Source: Massilia sp.
GTDB lineage: Bacteria; Pseudomonadota; Gammaproteobacteria; Burkholderiales; Burkholderiaceae_D
Reading direction: 5' to 3'
NCBI GenBank assembly: GCA_003520365.1
Contig: DOUW01000055.1
Span: 4,103 to 9,458 of the forward strand
Length of the DNA stretch: 5,356 nt
Below, piece by piece: positions 1 to 5,356 of the stretch (position 1 is the first letter of the stretch; the number at the start of each line of letters is the position of its first letter). Made by a program: the position numbers and the translations under genes. Under the pieces are notes generated by a model. That model worked only from the letters and a program-made list of their open reading frames with translations, was not told the DNA's origin and did no database searches.

Positions 1-576
1 GGCGCGGGCGAGGGCTGGGCCAAGACCATCCTGTTCAACGCGCAGTTGGCGGAGCAGTTCGCGCGCTTCTTCGCGCGCCAGGATACCTTCGGCCTGGGTG
101 TCTGCAACGGCTGCCAGATGCTGTCGAACCTGAAATCGATCATCCCGGGCGCCCACGCCTGGCCCAAGTTCACCCGCAACAAGTCGGAACAGTTCGAGGC
201 CCGCTTCGGCATGGTCGAGGTGCTCGATTCGCCGTCGATCTTCTTCGCCGGCATGGCGGGCACGCACGCGCCGCTGGCCATCGCCCATGGCGAAGGCTAT
301 GCCGACTTCTCGCAGACCGGCGACCTCTCGCAAGTCGTGCAGTCGCTGCGCTACGTCGACAACCGCGGCGCGGCGACCGAGGTCTATCCGTTCAACCCGA
401 ACGGCTCGCCTGGCGGGCTGACCGCGCTGACCACCCCGGACGGCCGCTTCACGGCGATGATGCCGCACGCCGAGCGCGTGTTCCGCACCGTCGTCCACTC
501 CTGGGCGCCGGAAGGCTGGGGCGAGGACAGCCCGTGGATGCGCATGTTCCGCAATGCGCGTAAGTGGGTCGGTTGA
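1..576 (+). CDS. purL: Phosphoribosylformylglycinamidine synthase, C-terminal part (5' end outside window)
   Basis: The visible 191 residues are the C-terminal glutaminase domain of the large, single-chain PurL. This cytoplasmic enzyme of purine synthesis converts FGAR, glutamine and ATP to FGAM; this domain releases ammonia from glutamine. The class I amidotransferase nucleophile is Cys35 of the fragment in GVCNGCQ (codon 103-105). The other two triad residues are His156 and Glu158 in MPHAERVFR, near the end. The C-terminus (NARKWVG, then TGA at 574-576) is typical of the family. The frame is open from base 1, so the gene starts upstream; the full protein is normally about 1,300 residues, so roughly 85% is missing. 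An internal TTG at position 46 lies inside the conserved domain and is not a start. The gene converges on the leftward ppiC genes and is followed within about 20 nt by a terminator. Confidence 0.97.
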   Translation, partial: GAGEGWAKTILFNAQLAEQFARFFARQDTFGLGVCNGCQMLSNLKSIIPGAHAWPKFTRNKSEQFEARFGMVEVLDSPSIFFAGMAGTHAPLAIAHGEGYADFSQTGDLSQVVQSLRYVDNRGAATEVYPFNPNGSPGGLTALTTPDGRFTAMMPHAERVFRTVVHSWAPEGWGEDSPWMRMFRNARKWVG

Positions 577-597
577 TCGCCGCCTAGCGTAATAGCC

Positions 598-624
598 AAA
601 ACGCCTCCTTCGGAGGCGTTTTTT
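598..624 (+). terminator. Intrinsic terminator of purL
   Basis: A perfect 7-bp stem, CGCCTCC (602-608) with GGAGGCG (612-618), closes a TTC loop. It extends by A-T pairs through the flanking AAAA (598-601) and is followed by six T residues (619-624). It begins about 20 nt after the purL stop codon. The flanking A-run means it might also work weakly in the opposite direction. Confidence 0.92.
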
Positions 625-633
625 CTTGCCCTG

Positions 634-805
634 GTAGGGTGGGGTCTCGACCCCACGCGGTTTTACCGGTTGATACACGGCGATGCGCGGCGGAGCCACG
701 CCTGCGTACACAGCCTGCTGAGCTTTCCGTGCAAACGCCACGGTTCTCCGGATACCACGCGCTTGCTCCGATGCCTTACCGCGTGGGGTCGAGACCCCAC
801 CCTAC
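634..805. repeat. REP/REPIN-like element: perfect 28-bp inverted repeat with 116-bp spacer
   Basis: The left arm (634-661) begins GTAGGGTGGGGTC and ends CCACGCGGT. The right arm (778-805) is its exact reverse complement, 28 of 28 bases. Each arm carries an inner near-palindrome, GTGGGGTC-TC-GACCCCAC (639-656 on the left), so each could fold alone or the two arms could pair. The spacer (662-777) has no convincing gene: short open frames crossing it run antisense into ppiC and match nothing I recognise. No target-site duplication is visible at the edges. The element sits between the terminators of two convergent genes, a usual place for REP sequences. This entry and the two terminators account for the whole gene-free stretch 577-898. 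Membership of a dispersed REP family is inferred from structure and remembered similarity, not from a search. Confidence 0.75.
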
Positions 806-845
806 GAAAAGCAGGCTGCAAAGAACTCATGCGGTTCGGTGGCCC

Positions 846-880
846 AAAAACAAAAAGGCGCTTCCGTGGAAGCGCCTTTT
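846..880 (-). terminator. Intrinsic terminator of the leftward ppiC genes
   Basis: The arms GGCGCTTCC (857-865) and GGAAGCGCC (868-876) form a 9-bp stem around a very tight loop, realistically 8 bp with a tetraloop. Read on the minus strand the hairpin is followed by TTTTTGTTTTT (from 856-846). It begins 18 nt after the stop codon of the last ppiC gene and probably ends the leftward operon. The TTTT at 877-880 would give weaker activity for rightward transcription. Confidence 0.9.
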
Positions 881-898
881 CATTCGTTCGATCCGCTA

Positions 899-1678
899 TT
901 ACTGGATCTTCGCCTTCTTCATCAGCGACTCGCGGAATTCCGCCAGTTTCTTCTGCTGCAGCGACTCGGCCACTTGCTGCTTGACCTGGTCCAGCGGCGG
1001 GACCTGCACCGGACGCACGTCTTCCAGCTTGATGACGTGGTAGCCGAACTGGGTCTTCACCGGGGTGTCGGTGATCGCGCCTTTTTGCAGCGAGGTCATG
1101 GCTTTCGAGAACTCAGGAACGAAGCCGCGCGGATCGGCCCAGCCCAGGTCGCCGCCGTTCTGGGCGGTGCCGTCCTTGCCCTGCTTGGCCAGCTCTTCGA
1201 ACTTGGCGCCGCCTTTCAGCTTGGCGATGATCGCCTTGGCCTCGTCTTCCTTCTCGACCAGGATGTGGCGGGCGTGGTATTCCTTCTCCGGCGCCTGGGC
1301 CTTGGCCTTGTCGTACTCGGCCTTGATCTCGGCATCCTTCACCGGGTTCTTCTTGACGTAGTCGGCCAGCATGGCGTTGATGATGATGCTCTGGCGTGCA
1401 TTGTCGATCGCTGCCTTGACGTCCGCGCGGGCGCCGACGCCTTGCTTGTCGGCTTCCTGGATCAGGACTTCGCGGCCGATCAGGTCTTTCTTGATCAGTT
1501 CGCGCAGCTGCGGCGTATCCGTCGCGCGGCCTTGGGCGACGACCTGCTTGACCACCTGGTCAACCTTTGCCGCCGGGATCGGCTTGCCGTTCACGGTCGC
1601 GACGTTCTGCGCGAAGACGACAGGCGCGGCAGCCATCGCAGTCATGGCGATCAGCAGGCGGGTGGGCTTCAAAATCAT
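899..1678 (-). CDS. Secreted PpiC-type (parvulin) peptidyl-prolyl cis-trans isomerase, downstream copy
   Basis: This 259-residue protein is a predicted periplasmic foldase of the parvulin family, assisting proline isomerisation in exported proteins. It has a Sec-type signal peptide at residues 1-23 (basic start, hydrophobic core, cleavage likely after VFA). A SurA/PrsA-like N-terminal region follows, starting with VNGKPIP at 29-35. The rotamase domain spans about 134-219, with ARHILV (136-141), NGGDLGW (174-180) and FGYHVIKL (211-218), all canonical. A charged helical tail ends in KKAKIQ. I chose the ATG at 1676-1678 rather than an upstream in-frame start at 1723, because it places the signal peptide at the N-terminus and has an AGGA 8 nt ahead. 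It lies 92 nt after a paralog of the same architecture and before a strong terminator. Its specific clients cannot be told from sequence. Confidence 0.92.
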   Translation of the reverse strand: MILKPTRLLIAMTAMAAAPVVFAQNVATVNGKPIPAAKVDQVVKQVVAQGRATDTPQLRELIKKDLIGREVLIQEADKQGVGARADVKAAIDNARQSIIINAMLADYVKKNPVKDAEIKAEYDKAKAQAPEKEYHARHILVEKEDEAKAIIAKLKGGAKFEELAKQGKDGTAQNGGDLGWADPRGFVPEFSKAMTSLQKGAITDTPVKTQFGYHVIKLEDVRPVQVPPLDQVKQQVAESLQQKKLAEFRESLMKKAKIQ

Positions 1679-1686
1679 TGTTCGGA

Positions 1687-1691
1687 TCCTA
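1687..1691 (-). promoter_or_regulatory. Ribosome binding site of the downstream ppiC copy
   Basis: TAGGA on the minus strand lies 8 nt before the ATG at 1678. It supports this start over the longer reading at 1723, which would bury the signal peptide behind 15 extra residues. Confidence 0.6.
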
Positions 1692-1705
1692 TAAAAACGC
1701 GATAA

Positions 1706-1758
1706 GTCGCCCGCTGGCGACAAAACCCGGCGCAGGGCACTGGCAGCGCGCGCGCCGG
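1706..1758 (-). other. Two potential RNA hairpins between the paired ppiC genes
   Basis: In leftward transcription order the first is CCGGCGC (from 1758-1752) pairing with GCGCCGG (1733-1727) across an 18-nt loop, followed by GTTTTG. The second is GTCGCC-AGCG-GGCGAC (1721-1706), a perfect 6-bp stem with a tetraloop; a TTTTT run comes 8 nt further on. Neither has a stem joined directly to a T-run as a strong terminator should. They could be a leaky terminator or mRNA processing/stability structures that change the ratio of the two proteins. No clear promoter was found in this gap. Confidence 0.4.
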
Positions 1759-1770
1759 AGGTACAACATC

Positions 1771-2553
1771 TTACTGTACCTTTGCCTTTTTGACCATTTC
1801 CTCTTGGTACGACGCCAGCTTCTGCTGGGTCAGGCTTTCCGAGATCTGGGACTTCACTTCGTCCAGCGACGGCACCTTCACGGCGCGGGTGTCGTCGACC
1901 TTGATCACGTGGTAGCCGGCGCCGGTCTTCACCGGGGTCTCGGTGATGCCGCCTTTTTGCAGCTTGCTGAAGCCGGCTGCGAATTCTTCCGGGAAGGCCG
2001 ACGGGGTAGCCCAGTCGAGGTCGCCGCCGTTGTTGGCCGAACCGGTGTCCTTGCTCTGCTTGGCCAGGTCTTCGAACTTGGCGCCGCCCTTCAGCTTGGC
2101 GATGATGGCCTTGGCGTCTTCTTCCTTGTCGACCAGGATGTGACGCACGTGGTATTCCTTCTCGGCGCCCTGGGTCTTGGCGAAGCGGTCGTATTCGGCC
2201 TTGATCTCGGCGTCGGTCACCGGGTTCTTGGCGATGTAGTCGCGCGCCAGCTGGCTGACGACGATCGCCTGGCGGGCGCTGTCGAGGGCCTGCTTGACGT
2301 CCGGCTTCTTGTCGTAGCCCTGCTTGATCGCTTCCTGCATCAGCACTTCGCGTGCGATCAGGTCACGCTTGATCGCCTCGCGCAGTTGCGGGGAGTCCTG
2401 GCCCTGGCCTTGCGCGACCACCTGCTTCACGATCGCGTCCACGCGCGAGGTCGGGATGGCCTTGCCGTTGACGACGGCCAGGTTCTGGGCGAATGCGGGT
2501 GCTGCGATAACGGCGATCAGGGCTAACAGCAGACGTGCTGGCTTAAAAGTCAT
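1771..2553 (-). CDS. Secreted PpiC-type (parvulin) peptidyl-prolyl cis-trans isomerase, upstream copy
   Basis: This 260-residue protein is a paralog of the gene just downstream, alignable along its whole length and by eye close to 60% identical. The signal peptide covers residues 1-22 (cleavage probably after AFA). The N-terminal SurA/PrsA-like part starts with VNGKAIP (28-34). The rotamase domain is at about 134-220, with VRHILV (136-141) and a stretch from AKAIIAKLK to GGAKFE that is identical in both copies. Two usual parvulin motifs are altered: GGDLDW (176-181) instead of GGDLGW, and AGYHVIK (212-218) instead of FGYHVIK. The ATG at 2551-2553 has AGGA 8 nt upstream. The protein is probably periplasmic and could act as a foldase or chaperone; whether isomerase activity is retained cannot be judged here. 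The 107-nt AT-rich gap to bolA may carry its own promoter. Confidence 0.92.
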   Translation of the reverse strand: MTFKPARLLLALIAVIAAPAFAQNLAVVNGKAIPTSRVDAIVKQVVAQGQGQDSPQLREAIKRDLIAREVLMQEAIKQGYDKKPDVKQALDSARQAIVVSQLARDYIAKNPVTDAEIKAEYDRFAKTQGAEKEYHVRHILVDKEEDAKAIIAKLKGGAKFEDLAKQSKDTGSANNGGDLDWATPSAFPEEFAAGFSKLQKGGITETPVKTGAGYHVIKVDDTRAVKVPSLDEVKSQISESLTQQKLASYQEEMVKKAKVQ

Positions 2554-2578
2554 TATGGTGTTCCTGTGGGAGGGGAGT

Positions 2579-2645
2579 TGCTTGGACGGAATTTTGATTT
2601 AGTTCTTTTACTGAGCAATCGAATTTTGCGACAGATTTCTTAAGC
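2579..2645 (-). promoter_or_regulatory. AT-rich leader with possible weak sigma-70 promoter for the ppiC pair
   Basis: The gap between bolA and the upstream ppiC copy is markedly AT-rich against its GC-rich neighbours, as a promoter region would be. The best pair I see on the minus strand is TTGCTC (2618-2613) and AAAATT (2595-2590) with a 17-nt spacer. Each matches consensus at only three of six positions, so this is a weak candidate. No terminator-like hairpin with a T-run follows bolA, so read-through from upstream is also possible. Confidence 0.3.
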
Positions 2646-2660
2646 GGCTCTGAACCGGCC

Positions 2661-2951
2661 TCAGTCCAATTCGGAAGGCGCCAGGGCCGTGATCGCCAGG
2701 GCGTGGATCTCGGCCTTCATCATATCGTGCACGGCATCATACACCAGTCGATGGCGCATGACGAGTCTTAGTCCCTCGAAGCGATCGGACACGATGCGCA
2801 CGCTGTAATGGCCTCCGCCGGAGGCGGCGCCGGCGTGTCCCGCATGCAGGTGCGAGTCGTCGCCGACGGCCAGGTCGAGCGGCGCCAGGGCTTCGGTCAG
2901 GCGCGCCTCGATGCGCTCGACGCGGGTATCGACGCGGTTATCCAGGCTCAT
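2661..2951 (-). CDS. bolA: BolA family protein
   Basis: This 96-residue cytoplasmic protein has the BolA fold. Proteins of this family pair with monothiol (CGFS) glutaredoxins and take part in iron-sulfur handling; in E. coli BolA also influences shape and stress genes. Signature segments are VERIEARL (11-18), the DDSHLHAGH loop (31-39), VSDRFEGLR (54-62), RHRLVYDAV (66-74) and IHALAI (82-87). The VSDRF...RHR-VY...HALA pattern resembles E. coli BolA more than IbaG. The loop between the first strand and GHYSV is unusually rich in Gly and His (33-48). The ATG overlaps the yciB stop codon as ATGA, and an almost perfect AGGAGG lies 4 nt upstream inside yciB, so the two genes are likely translationally coupled. 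The exact BolA subgroup is less certain than the family. Confidence 0.92.
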   Translation of the reverse strand: MSLDNRVDTRVERIEARLTEALAPLDLAVGDDSHLHAGHAGAASGGGHYSVRIVSDRFEGLRLVMRHRLVYDAVHDMMKAEIHALAITALAPSELD

Positions 2952-3580
2952 GCTTCCTCCTGCGGGACGTGTTTAACCAGCAGCATGGCCTGGCCAATGC
3001 TGAACAGGAAGAAGATCGCGGTCATGCCGAATACCTTGAAGTTGACCCAGGCGCCGGTGTTGTCCTTGAAGACCACGAAGGCCATGATCAGGTTCAGCGC
3101 GCCGAGGAAGAACAGCAAGGCCATCCACTGGAAGCCCACGCGCGGCCAGATCTCGTCGGGCAGGGGCAGCGCTTCCTGCATCACCTTTTTCATGAGGTTG
3201 TTCTTCAGGAAGACCTGGCTGACGAACAGGGCGCCGGCAAAGATCCAGTACAGCATCGTCGGCTTCCACTTGATGAAGGTCTCGTCGTGGAAATAGATGG
3301 TCGCGCCGCCGAACACCACGATCACGAAGAAGGAGACCCAGAGCATGGTGTCGACCTTGCGCCGGCGTACCAGCAGGTAGCCGACCTGGAGCACGGTGGC
3401 GATGATGCCGACCACGGTGGCGAGCATGATCGGCGCCTGGCTGGCGATGATCTTGCCGCCCGAGACCATGCCGCCGAGCCAGGTTTCGGCAAGGGCGACG
3501 GCGGCGGCCTCGTTGCCGGTGCCGTATTTATAGACCGCGAAGAACAGAATCAGCGGAAAGAAGTCGAACAGGAATTTCAT
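2948..3580 (-). CDS. yciB: Inner-membrane protein YciB (septation protein A family)
   Basis: This 210-residue polytopic inner-membrane protein belongs to the YciB/IspA septation family, linked to cell division and envelope integrity in other bacteria; its biochemical role is not settled. Hydrophobic segments lie at about 3-19, 50-70, 77-96, 106-124, 149-171 and 179-202. The family signature FHDETFIKWKPT (97-108) follows the third membrane segment, and the N-terminus MKFLFDFFPLILFF is typical. It is longer than the roughly 180-residue enterobacterial form; the extra length falls at about 20-48, between the first two hydrophobic segments. The only good start is the ATG at 3578-3580, yet no clear Shine-Dalgarno precedes it; it begins 25 nt after msrB and may depend on coupling. 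Its last 4 nt overlap bolA. Confidence 0.93.
   Translation of the reverse strand: MKFLFDFFPLILFFAVYKYGTGNEAAAVALAETWLGGMVSGGKIIASQAPIMLATVVGIIATVLQVGYLLVRRRKVDTMLWVSFFVIVVFGGATIYFHDETFIKWKPTMLYWIFAGALFVSQVFLKNNLMKKVMQEALPLPDEIWPRVGFQWMALLFFLGALNLIMAFVVFKDNTGAWVNFKVFGMTAIFFLFSIGQAMLLVKHVPQEEA
2954..2961 (-). promoter_or_regulatory. Strong Shine-Dalgarno of bolA inside the end of yciB
   Basis: AGGAGGAA on the minus strand lies within the last codons of yciB, just ahead of the bolA ATG (2949-2951), which overlaps the yciB TGA. It fixes the bolA start and suggests efficient re-initiation by ribosomes finishing yciB. Confidence 0.75.
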
Positions 3581-3605
3581 GTGGTGTCGGTATGGGCAGA
3601 AAGAG

Positions 3606-4001
3606 TCAAACCGCTTCGAAGCGCAGCGCGGCCGAATTGATGCAGTAGCGCAGGCCGGTCGGCGGCGGGCCGTCCGGGAACACGTGGCCCAGGTGGGCGT
3701 CGCAGACGGCGCAGATGATCTCGGTGCGCAGCATGCCGTGGCTGCGGTCTTCCTTCTCGATCACGTTCTCGGGGTCGAGCGCCTTGAAGTAGCTGGGCCA
3801 GCCGCAGCCGGACTCGAACTTGGCGTCGGACTCGAACAGCGGGGTGTCGCAGCAGACGCAGTGGTAGATGCCGTGCTCGTGATGGTCCCAGAACTTGCCG
3901 GTGAAGGCGCGTTCGGTGGCGGCGTGGCGCGTCACCTGGTACTGGATGGGGTCGAGCTTGGCGCGCCACTCGGCGTCGGTCTTGGTCACTTTATCGGTCA
4001 T
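3606..4001 (-). CDS. msrB: Peptide-methionine (R)-S-oxide reductase MsrB
   Basis: This 131-residue enzyme reduces the R epimer of methionine sulfoxide in proteins, normally using thioredoxin, to repair oxidative damage. Four zinc-binding cysteines form two CxxC pairs, Cys48/Cys51 (in [11 protein letters not shown]) and Cys97/Cys100 (in [12 protein letters not shown]). The catalytic Cys is Cys120 in RYCINSAAL. Cys66 in SGCGWPSYF matches the position of the resolving Cys of E. coli MsrB. Length and ending are normal for a stand-alone MsrB, and the lack of a signal peptide indicates a cytoplasmic protein. The frame is open upstream to an ATG at 4082, but I use the ATG at 3999-4001. It has AAGGA 5 nt ahead, and the upstream residues are only translated tandem repeat. 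It lies between selO and yciB on the same strand. Confidence 0.96.
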   Translation of the reverse strand: MTDKVTKTDAEWRAKLDPIQYQVTRHAATERAFTGKFWDHHEHGIYHCVCCDTPLFESDAKFESGCGWPSYFKALDPENVIEKEDRSHGMLRTEIICAVCDAHLGHVFPDGPPPTGLRYCINSAALRFEAV

Positions 4002-4006
4002 GGTGG

Positions 4007-4011
4007 TCCTT
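4007..4011 (-). promoter_or_regulatory. Ribosome binding site of msrB
   Basis: AAGGA on the minus strand lies 5 nt before the ATG at 4001. It decides the start against the longer open frame from 4082, whose extra 27 codons run through the tandem repeat. Confidence 0.65.
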
Positions 4012-4021
4012 CTTGTTAATT

Positions 4022-4065
4022 CTGGTAAAACACGGGCTGGCAAAACACGGCTGGTAAAACACGGG
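4022..4065. repeat. Short tandem repeat, three 14-15-nt units, upstream of msrB
   Basis: Three head-to-tail units are seen: CTGGTAAAACACGGG (4022-4036), CTGGCAAAACACGG (4037-4050) and CTGGTAAAACACGGG (4051-4065). A degenerate fourth unit at 4066-4079 matches the second at 10 of 14 positions. The units are not all multiples of three and differ in length, so they do not encode a regular peptide repeat. They occupy most of the 93-nt gap between selO and msrB, in the likely msrB leader. Function unknown. Confidence 0.8.
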
Positions 4066-4094
4066 CGGGCGAAGCATGGCACAGGAAACGCAAT

Positions 4095-5356
4095 TCAGGA
4101 AGAGCAGCTGACTTCGAGGTGCGCGGCCCAGTCCGGCGGCAGCGCCGCATAGGCCTCGTGTTCGGGCTGTTCGTCGAAAGGCTGCTCGAGGATCGCGAGC
4201 AGCCGGGCCACCTCGCTGTAGTCGCCGTTCTGTGCCCGTTCGATGGCCTGCTGGGCCAGATAGTTTCGTAAGATGTACTTCGGGTTGACCCGGTTCATGG
4301 CCGCACGGCGGGTGGCGTCGTCGCCCGCTTCCAGGCGCAGGCGCTCGCGGTAGCGTCCGGCCCAGTCGTCGAAGGCGGCGCGGTCGATGAACAGGTCGCG
4401 CACGCCTTCCTCGCTGCCGGCTCCCTCGACCTTCAGGTCGGCCAGGCGCCGGAACAGCAGGGTGAAGTCGACGTGGCTGGCCTGCATGATGGTAAACAGG
4501 CTGTCGAACAGGGCGCGGTCGCCCTCGCGCTTTTCCAGCAGGCCGAGCTTGGCGTGCAGCAGCGCGTCGAGCTTCGCTTCGAACTCCGGCATGTAGACGT
4601 CGAGCGCCGCCTGGGCATCCTCGACCTCGCCGATCAGCGGCAGCAGGGCATTGCCCAGGGCGTAGCAGTTCCAGTGGCCGATCGCGACCTGGTTCGCATA
4701 CGAATAGCGGCCGCCCTGGTCGGTGTGGTTGCAGATATGGTTGACGTCGAAGGCTTCCATGAAGCCGAAGGGGCCGTAGTCGAGCGTCAGGCCGAGGATC
4801 GACATATTGTCGGTATTCATCACGCCGTGCATGAAGCCGACCGACTGCCACCCCGCGATCATACGCGCGGTGCGGCGCGTCACCTCGGCCAGCAGCTCCT
4901 TGTAGGGGTTCTGCGCCGCGCGCAGGTCGGGATAGAAGCCGTCGATCACGTAGTCGGCCAGCTGGCGCAGTTCGTCCTGTTTGTCGCGGTAGTACCAGTG
5001 TTCGAAGGAACCGAAGCGCACGAAGCTGGGCGCCATGCGGGTGACGACGGCGGCGGTCTCGAGCGACTCGCGTATTACGCGCTGCGGAGAGCCGGTGACG
5101 ACCAGGGCGCGGGTGGTCGGAATGCCGAGCGCCGCCATGGCCTCGGAGCACAGGAATTCGCGGATCGAGGAGCGCAGCACGGCGCGGCCGTCGCCCATGC
5201 GCGAATAGGGGGTCTTGCCGGCGCCCTTCAGCTGCAGCTCCATCCGGCCTTCCGGCCCGGGCAGGTCGCCGAGCAGGATGGCGCGGCCGTCGCCCAGCTG
5301 GCCGGCCCAGACGCCGAACTGGTGGCCCGAATACACGGCCGCCAGCGGCTGGGCGC
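4095..5356 (-). CDS. selO: Protein adenylyltransferase SelO (YdiU), 5' end outside window
   Basis: SelO is a pseudokinase-fold enzyme that transfers AMP from ATP to Ser/Thr/Tyr of target proteins (UMPylation has also been reported for YdiU), tied to oxidative-stress responses. The 419 visible residues start in the conserved [19 protein letters not shown] block. Residues matching the known P. syringae SelO active site all align at a constant offset of 70: Lys43 ([11 protein letters not shown]), Glu66, Arg106, Arg113, Asp182 and Asn183 ([10 protein letters not shown]), and Asp192 (DYGPFGF). About 70 N-terminal residues are therefore missing. The protein ends VSCSS; Cys417, third from the end, is where eukaryotic SelO carries selenocysteine. 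Cys208 (ICNHTD) is the likely disulfide partner, as in E. coli. The frame is open to the window edge, so the GTG at 5334-5336 is an internal Val, not the start. msrB follows on the same strand. Confidence 0.97.
   Translation of the reverse strand, partial: AQPLAAVYSGHQFGVWAGQLGDGRAILLGDLPGPEGRMELQLKGAGKTPYSRMGDGRAVLRSSIREFLCSEAMAALGIPTTRALVVTGSPQRVIRESLETAAVVTRMAPSFVRFGSFEHWYYRDKQDELRQLADYVIDGFYPDLRAAQNPYKELLAEVTRRTARMIAGWQSVGFMHGVMNTDNMSILGLTLDYGPFGFMEAFDVNHICNHTDQGGRYSYANQVAIGHWNCYALGNALLPLIGEVEDAQAALDVYMPEFEAKLDALLHAKLGLLEKREGDRALFDSLFTIMQASHVDFTLLFRRLADLKVEGAGSEEGVRDLFIDRAAFDDWAGRYRERLRLEAGDDATRRAAMNRVNPKYILRNYLAQQAIERAQNGDYSEVARLLAILEQPFDEQPEHEAYAALPPDWAAHLEVSCSS

Noticed and set aside
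662..777. Small RNA or riboswitch in the spacer of the inverted repeat
   Set aside because: No promoter-like elements, conserved aptamer pattern or dedicated terminator could be identified. Only short 4-bp stems are visible, which is expected by chance.
639..1043. Small plus-strand open frames crossing the intergenic inverted repeat
   Set aside because: They start inside the repeat, run through a terminator hairpin and into the antisense of ppiC. No plausible ribosome binding site or recognisable product was seen.
839..2526. Long plus-strand open frames opposite the two ppiC genes (839-1705 and 1567-2526)
   Set aside because: Their translations are Leu/Asp/Val-rich with no recognisable domain. 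They mirror the real minus-strand codons, have no ribosome binding sites and are repeated opposite both paralogs, as expected of GC-rich antisense shadows.
2969..4019. Plus-strand open frames opposite yciB and msrB (2969-3640 and 3579-4019)
   Set aside because: They are rich in Asp/Glu/His/Gly without domain features and lie exactly opposite well-supported conserved genes.
4022..4065. CRISPR array
   Set aside because: Units are adjacent without spacers, only 14-15 nt long, and no cas genes are nearby. This is a plain tandem repeat.
4002..4082. N-terminal extension of MsrB starting at 4082
   Set aside because: The extra 27 residues translate the tandem repeat and do not resemble MsrB. The internal ATG at 4001 has a good AAGGA at proper spacing.
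3991..5151. 386-codon minus-strand open frame overlapping selO in another frame
   Set aside because: The translation is Arg/Pro/Gly-rich low-complexity sequence, typical of a shifted frame in GC-rich DNA. The overlapping frame has the full set of SelO active-site residues.

Overview
The window looks like ordinary chromosome from a GC-rich betaproteobacterium, most likely Oxalobacteraceae (Massilia/Telluria-like). I base this on the codon use, on the gene set (selO, msrB, yciB, bolA and paired periplasmic PpiC proteins running into the end of purL), and on a GTAGGGTGG...CCACGCGG repeat of a kind I associate with these genomes. The family assignment is inference; no rRNA or other marker is present.

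Layout: positions 1-576 (+) are the 3' end of purL, the glutamine amidotransferase domain of phosphoribosylformylglycinamidine synthase, followed at once by an intrinsic terminator. The intergenic stretch 577-898 lies between convergent genes. It holds the purL terminator, a perfect 28-bp inverted repeat with a 116-bp spacer (a REP/REPIN-like element, 634-805), and a second terminator serving the leftward genes. Everything from 899 to 5356 is encoded on the minus strand. In transcription order it reads: selO (5' end outside the window), msrB, yciB, bolA, and two tandem secreted PpiC-type peptidyl-prolyl isomerases.

The spacings suggest one or two leftward transcription units. The selO-msrB gap is 93 nt and holds short tandem repeats. 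The msrB-yciB gap is 25 nt. yciB and bolA overlap by 4 nt (ATGA). The bolA-ppiC gap is 107 nt, AT-rich, and a possible separate promoter. The ppiC-ppiC gap is 92 nt with hairpins. A clear terminator follows the last ppiC. Several products touch protein quality control and redox stress: SelO AMPylates proteins, MsrB repairs oxidised methionine, BolA partners monothiol glutaredoxins, and the PpiC proteins act in the periplasm. This is a loose theme, not proof of a shared pathway.

I found no phage, CRISPR, toxin-antitoxin, defence or biosynthetic system, and no evidence for a new biological system. The points most worth a second look are the inverted-repeat element, the motif divergence between the two PpiC paralogs, and the 14-15-nt tandem repeat in front of msrB.
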